Positions 59,967-64,000 of a DNA stretch of 64,000 bases are shown piece by piece. Origin of the DNA: Bicyclus anynana. Its lineage: Eukaryota; Arthropoda; Insecta; Lepidoptera; Nymphalidae. A program made the position numbers and the translations under genes. Each line of letters begins with the position of its first letter. Positions within the stretch are counted from its first letter, which is position 1. The notes under the pieces are model-generated. The model had not been told where the DNA came from, searched no databases, and was given only the letters and a program-made list of their open reading frames with translations. The stretch is taken from the NCBI RefSeq assembly GCF_947172395.1, contig NC_069087.1, forward strand, positions 17,428,889 through 17,492,888, given 5' to 3'.

Positions 59967-60240
59967 ATGACCCAGTGGTATGCGCAGTGGATTTACAAAA
60001 CGGAGGTCCTGGGTTCGATCCCCGGCTGGGCAGATTGAGATTTTCTTAATTTGTCCAGGTCTGGCTGGTGGGAGGCTTCAGCCGTGGCTAGTTACCACCC
60101 TACCGGCAAAGACGTACCGCCAAGCGATTTACAACTCCTCCTAACAAGTTAGTCCGCTTCCATCTTAGACTGCATCATCACTTACCATCAGGTGAGATTG
60201 TAGTCAAGGGCTAACTCGTAAAGGAATAAAAAAAAAAAAA
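59967..60240 (+). mobile_element. SINE family 2, near full length
   Basis: ACCCAGTGGTATGCGCAGTG, the B box GGGTTCGATCCCCGGCTG, AGGTCTGGCTGGTGGGAGGC, GACGTACCGCCAAGCGATTT, and a poly-A tail after GTAAAGGAATAAA. It directly abuts LINE debris. Confidence 0.85.
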
Positions 60241-60767
60241 AAACGTTCACTCTCTTTAAGCTGTTTATCGCTGTGTTTCGGTCTGAAAATTTTCTCATAG
60301 TCAATAGTTTCATTGGAATTAGAACTTTGTTGTTAGAAATCCATCATAACTAACCGCGGAATCTCGTCATTTTGTTTCTTTATTAGGTTCATTTACAATT
60401 ACTTACAGTTAGCCCCCCTTCGCACGAGAGTTTTTTCAACGGACGATACCACCAACCACTTTGTAGACATGCCATAAGTAAGTTTATCTCTTTCTTCTTC
60501 TTTTACTTATGTTAGTGTGTGCAATTGCAACTATTAAACTGAACATTTAGGGGTTATATGACATTTTATTTTGGGGAGTCACGGAAACCGTCTGTTTTTT
60601 TGGGATTCGGGTGAAGGGAATGACAGTTACGGGCGTCCACAGGGGTGGCTACCCCTCGTTAAATGGTTAAGACATGCAATCTGTGACATGCACCGTAAAT
60701 AGGTATGGCATTAGTTAGGCTCTTCCTTATTATTGACTACAAATCCTGTTATATTGAAATATCTATA

Positions 60768-60953
60768 ACTAGGCCCGCGGTTTTACCCGCGCAGTTCCCA
60801 TTTCCGTAAATATGGGGATAAAATATAGCCTATGACACTCATAAATAACGTGGCTTTCTAGGGGTAAAAGAATTTTCAAAACTAGTACAGTCGATCCAGA
60901 GATTACTTACTACAATACCACAAATTTTATTTCTTTATAATATTAGTACAGTA
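60768..60953 (-). mobile_element. Helitron-like short element, minus strand
   Basis: CTAGGCCCGCGGTTTTACCC, GGATAAAATATAGCCTATGA and CAGTCGATCCAGAGATTACT, ending TTTATAATATTAGTACAGTA. Confidence 0.75.
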
Positions 60954-60972
60954 ACATCCGATAGCGATCGTT

Positions 60973-61170
60973 CATCATCATCATCATCATATCACCGATG
61001 GACGTCCACTGCAGGACATAGGCCTTTTGTAGAGACTTCCAAACATCACGATACTGAGCCACCTGCATCCAGCGAATCCCTGCGACTCGCTTGATGTCGT
61101 CAGTCCACCTGGTGGGGGGTCGGCCAACACTGCGCTTACTAGTGCGGGGTCGCCACTCCAGCACCTTGGG
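60973..61170 (-). pseudogene. Non-LTR retrotransposon C-terminus (readable frame)
   Basis: The minus strand encodes SVGRPPTRWTDDIKRVAGIR, WMQVAQYRDVWKSLQKAYVL and QWTSIG, then runs through the ATGATG tail as a Met run because the normal stop is lost. The protein pattern is the C-terminus of an endonuclease/reverse-transcriptase polyprotein common in Lepidoptera, probably RTE-like (recalled). This is the best open copy of the family in the window. Confidence 0.8.
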
Positions 61171-61329
61171 ACCTGAGGAAACCTGAGTATGCTTGATTAT
61201 TCTCCATACATTTACGCACTTGCAAAAAAATAAAAAGATACACAGTAGCGGACTATGTATCTTTTTATTTTGAGTTGGAATTCCTGCTCAATAACTCAAT
61301 AAATAATAAATCGAGTCAATAGACTCCAA

Positions 61330-61465
61330 AGAACAAGTTCTTGAGCCGCCAGCATCCAGTTGCTCTTTGTAATCCTCTTGATGTCGTCGGATCACCTAGA
61401 GTTGACCAAAAATGCGCTTTCTGATGGGGGGTCACTATTCCAGCACCTTGGGACACCAACGTTCA
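61330..61465 (-). mobile_element. Non-LTR retrotransposon fragment
   Basis: CTTGAGCCGCCAGCATCCAG, TGATGTCGTCGGATCACCTA, ACTATTCCAGCACCTTGGGA. It is nearly a duplicate of 59833-59962, including GTTGACCAAAAATGCGCTTT. Confidence 0.7.
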
Positions 61466-62377
61466 CTCTTTTGAAGCCTATCACGTTTACGTATGTAAAA
61501 TGAAAATTCTTATTATCCTTGTAACTACGAGTAAATGTAAGTATTTACTTGGCAGAGAACACCGTTACCATGTCCTATACTTACGAATAATTGATAACAA
61601 TTATGCGCCATCAGATAAGTGCCCAAATTGGGGGCCCATCACGTTAGGGCACATCACTGTACGTCATTGTGCGGTGGGCACGTAATTATCATCCAAAAGG
61701 TTATGAAGCTCATGTCGGAATTTAATGTCTCAATCTCAATACAAGATTGATAACTGAAATCATCAATATACAGGATGTGTAAAAATGTACCTTCGCTAAT
61801 ACGTTTTCGTTTGTTTTACTTGCGTGTTTTTAATCCCTGACGCAAAAAGAGGGATGTTAGTCTTTCTGTGGAACCATAGCTTCCGAACGGATGCAGCGAT
61901 TTCAATATAGTATTTTTGTATTAAAGGTGACTTATGTGCGAGTTTTCTTAGACATGTTTGATGAAAACCGGTTGAGCCGTTTAAAAGTTGTGAGGGGTGA
62001 AATTGGGGAAGAAACACCGAATGTCTGCAAATATAATCGAGTGGGGTCTCAAATGGCAGCGCACTGAAAGAGAATATTGATGACTTGATCGAGAGTTTTA
62101 TTAATAATTTCTAGACTTTCGAGGGTTTTTTTTTTAAATTTTCATTTTTTTTTTAATGGAACAGTGGTAAGGAAAAAAAATTCATCACCAACTATATACA
62201 TACCTGTATTCCTAGAGAGCTTTGCTCTGAACCAGTCAACATGGGGCAATGGAGTTAACCTACAGATATATTGTCTTTGATATCTGTCAAACTGAAATAG
62301 GCACTGCTATTTAATGATTGAATTATCAACATGCTTACATCTAAGCATGTTATTGGTTCTTAATCTTAATTAAACTA

Positions 62378-62513
62378 CCAATAGCCTAAAGCCGTCCTCG
62401 ATAAATGAGCTATGTAACACTGAAAGAATTTTTCAAATACGCCTAATAGTTCCTGAGATTAGCGCGTTCAAACAAACATATTAACTCTTCAGCTTTATAA
62501 TAATAGTATAGAT
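62378..62513 (-). mobile_element. Helitron-like short element, truncated
   Basis: CGTCCTCGATAAATGAGCTA, CTGAAAGAATTTTTCAAATA and GAGATTAGCGCGTTCAAACA, to TATAATAATAGTATAGA. Confidence 0.75.
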
Positions 62514-63199
62514 TACGATTCTCTTCCTCTTATTTCTCCAAATTGCAATAAATCAGAACAGCCTGTATATCCATTAGGACAGCCATGTTATTGTGTACTT
62601 ACTCTTTTAATTTCTTACGCGAGAGCGAGATAACGGCAGGAACAATAAAACTGCACTGTAATTTACAAGCGATCGTATAAGGCTTCCCATTAAAGATTCG
62701 CGATAAAAATCAAGCCGTACTTGATATAAAAAATACAAGATAAACAGTAGTTTTTTAGACTGCTCCCAGTTTGAAATAAGTGCAGACGAGGTCTAGTACC
62801 TAATATTTATAAATACAGCTACGACGATTGATATAAATAACATAAAATATAGAAAAACCTTCGACGACAGCTTGCTATGAAATAAAACACGCCAAGAAAA
62901 ACGATGTTTAAGGCTTGCTTTGAACAATTTTAGTTTAAATGTTTAGTGAATTCATTTTCAATGCAAAGGATGATAAAATTGCTTTATCAAGAGGATTTAC
63001 TTTGTTATAAATTGTTAATATGTAATTGTTACGAAATTTTTGTTAAGAGTTTCAAAGGCAATTTTAATTACTGTCATATAGTTAATTTTACCTTTAATAT
63101 ATCGTATTTCAAGTAACTGTTCTGAAAGACAAGTTTAATGGGCGTAGAAGAATATGTTAGACTATAAGTACTATTCTGTTTGCTTACAAACACTTAATA

Positions 63200-63399
63200 T
63201 CTATACTAATATTATAAAGCTGAAGAGTTTGTTTGTTTGTTTGATTGAACGCGCTAATCTCAGGAACTACTGGTCTGATTTGAAAAATTCTTTCAGTGTT
63301 AGATAGCCCATTTATCGAGGAAGGCTATAGGCTATATAATATCCCCATATTCCTACGAGAACGGGAACCACGCGGGAGAAACCACGTGGCGTCAGCTAG
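63200..63399 (+). mobile_element. Helitron-like short element, intact reference copy (200 bp)
   Basis: Starts TCTATACTAATATTATAAAG after A and ends GTGGCGTCAGCTAG before T. Near-complementary CCACGCGG and CCACGTGG form a hairpin about 10 nt before CTAG. TC start, hairpin, CTRR end and A/T insertion are the Helitron hallmarks. Confidence 0.85.
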
Positions 63400-63823
63400 T
63401 CTCATATAAAAGTAGGTATAGTGTGTAGATTTAGACGCAACTCGCTATAAAAAAATATGGCGGCGAATCTCGAAGCATATCTTGTATATTTTTTATATCT
63501 ATGCGTACAGGCTTTCGGGTGGCGCAGAATTGGGACTGCTATACAAACACGGGGCGGGGCTACACAGCGTCTGTACTGCGGCGTCTCTGATTTATTCGGC
63601 GCATTGAATTCAGCTCGCGACGTATTTGTCAGTTGCCTTATACGATGTAGCCGTATCGAGGCAGAAGACGTGTATGTATTGGGATGACGTATGGGATGGT
63701 ACTCGAAACAATAAATAAGTCTGAGGGATTTATTGGTATTTTTTGTTGGTCAGCATCAGTAATTACCATAATGATATTTACCATGTCCATTATGTTATTA
63801 CATGACATGAAGTTATTTTTATA

Positions 63824-64000
63824 CTAGCGGACGACCGCGACTTCATCCGCGTGGAATTCAGTTTTTCATAAATCCCTCGGAATCCATGAATTTTTCCGGG
63901 ATAAAAAGTAGCCTATGTGTTGCTGTAATATATCTCAATACCAAATTTCAGCTAATTCGGTTCAGAAGCCGAGGCGTGAAAGAGTAACTAACATTCACAT
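63824..64000 (-). mobile_element. Helitron-like element, subfamily 2, cut by window end
   Basis: CTAGCGGACGACCGCGACTT, AAATCCCTCGGAATCCATGA and CCAAATTTCAGCTAATTCGG, running to the window end on the minus strand. Confidence 0.78.

Larger units (their letters stand above)
43568..64000 (+). other. Integrin alpha intron 2 (5' part, runs off the window)
   Basis: It begins at donor GTAAGT. No downstream sequence shows the next expected alpha-integrin propeller features in phase 1, so the intron is inferred to exceed 20.4 kb. It contains the same repeat families as intron 1. Confidence 0.75.

Noticed and set aside
63457..63687. 76-codon + strand frame in a GC-richer patch
   Set aside because: Not recognised and does not resemble the next integrin propeller residues; the phase-1 acceptor expected for exon 3 was not found. 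Possibly repeat-derived.

Overview
This window looks like nuclear DNA from a lepidopteran (moth or butterfly). The evidence is: AT-rich non-coding sequence, a spliceosomal gene with very long introns, and a dense set of repeat families typical of Lepidoptera. These are several tRNA-derived SINE families, short Helitron-like elements running from TCTATACTAATATTATAAAG to CTAG, hAT and other foldback MITEs, and 3' ends of non-LTR retrotransposons. There is no bacterial gene organisation, CRISPR array or convincing free-standing tRNA gene. Most long open frames are chance frames inside repeats.

The one convincing host gene is the 5' part of an integrin alpha-subunit gene on the + strand. Coding exon 1 (3531-3679) encodes a signal peptide and the mature N-terminus FNVD. 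Coding exon 2 (43407-43567) continues in frame with ILVGAP and a PGAVYRC segment. Together they give the first 103 residues plus one base, which is the start of the extracellular beta-propeller. Intron 1 is about 39.7 kb. Intron 2 starts at 43568 and runs past the window end (at least 20.4 kb), because no recognisable third exon was found.

Layout. 1-3200 is upstream flank, with a 448-bp hAT MITE carrying a perfect 8-bp target-site duplication, two adjacent perfect palindromes, a LINE tail and a TIR MITE. 3200-3530 is the putative promoter/5'UTR with three short upstream ORFs, one of them a bare start-stop. 3680-43406 is intron 1, filled with Helitrons, SINEs, MITEs, a 130-bp minisatellite, a large foldback, degenerate LINE ends and a 250-270-bp tandem duplication. 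43568-64000 is intron 2, with the same repeat families.

The most notable non-genic structure is a composite Helitron-like element present twice, in opposite orientation and 44 kb apart (9812-11361 minus, 55792-57132 plus). Both copies have the same internal architecture: a Helitron 5' end, an inverted second Helitron head, a degenerate GGGTA/TACCC array and a hairpin-CTAG 3' end. It therefore appears to have moved as one unit. A third GGGTA tract with the same kind of 3' end lies at 24313-24435. All family calls come from reading the sequence and remembered family hallmarks; no search was run.
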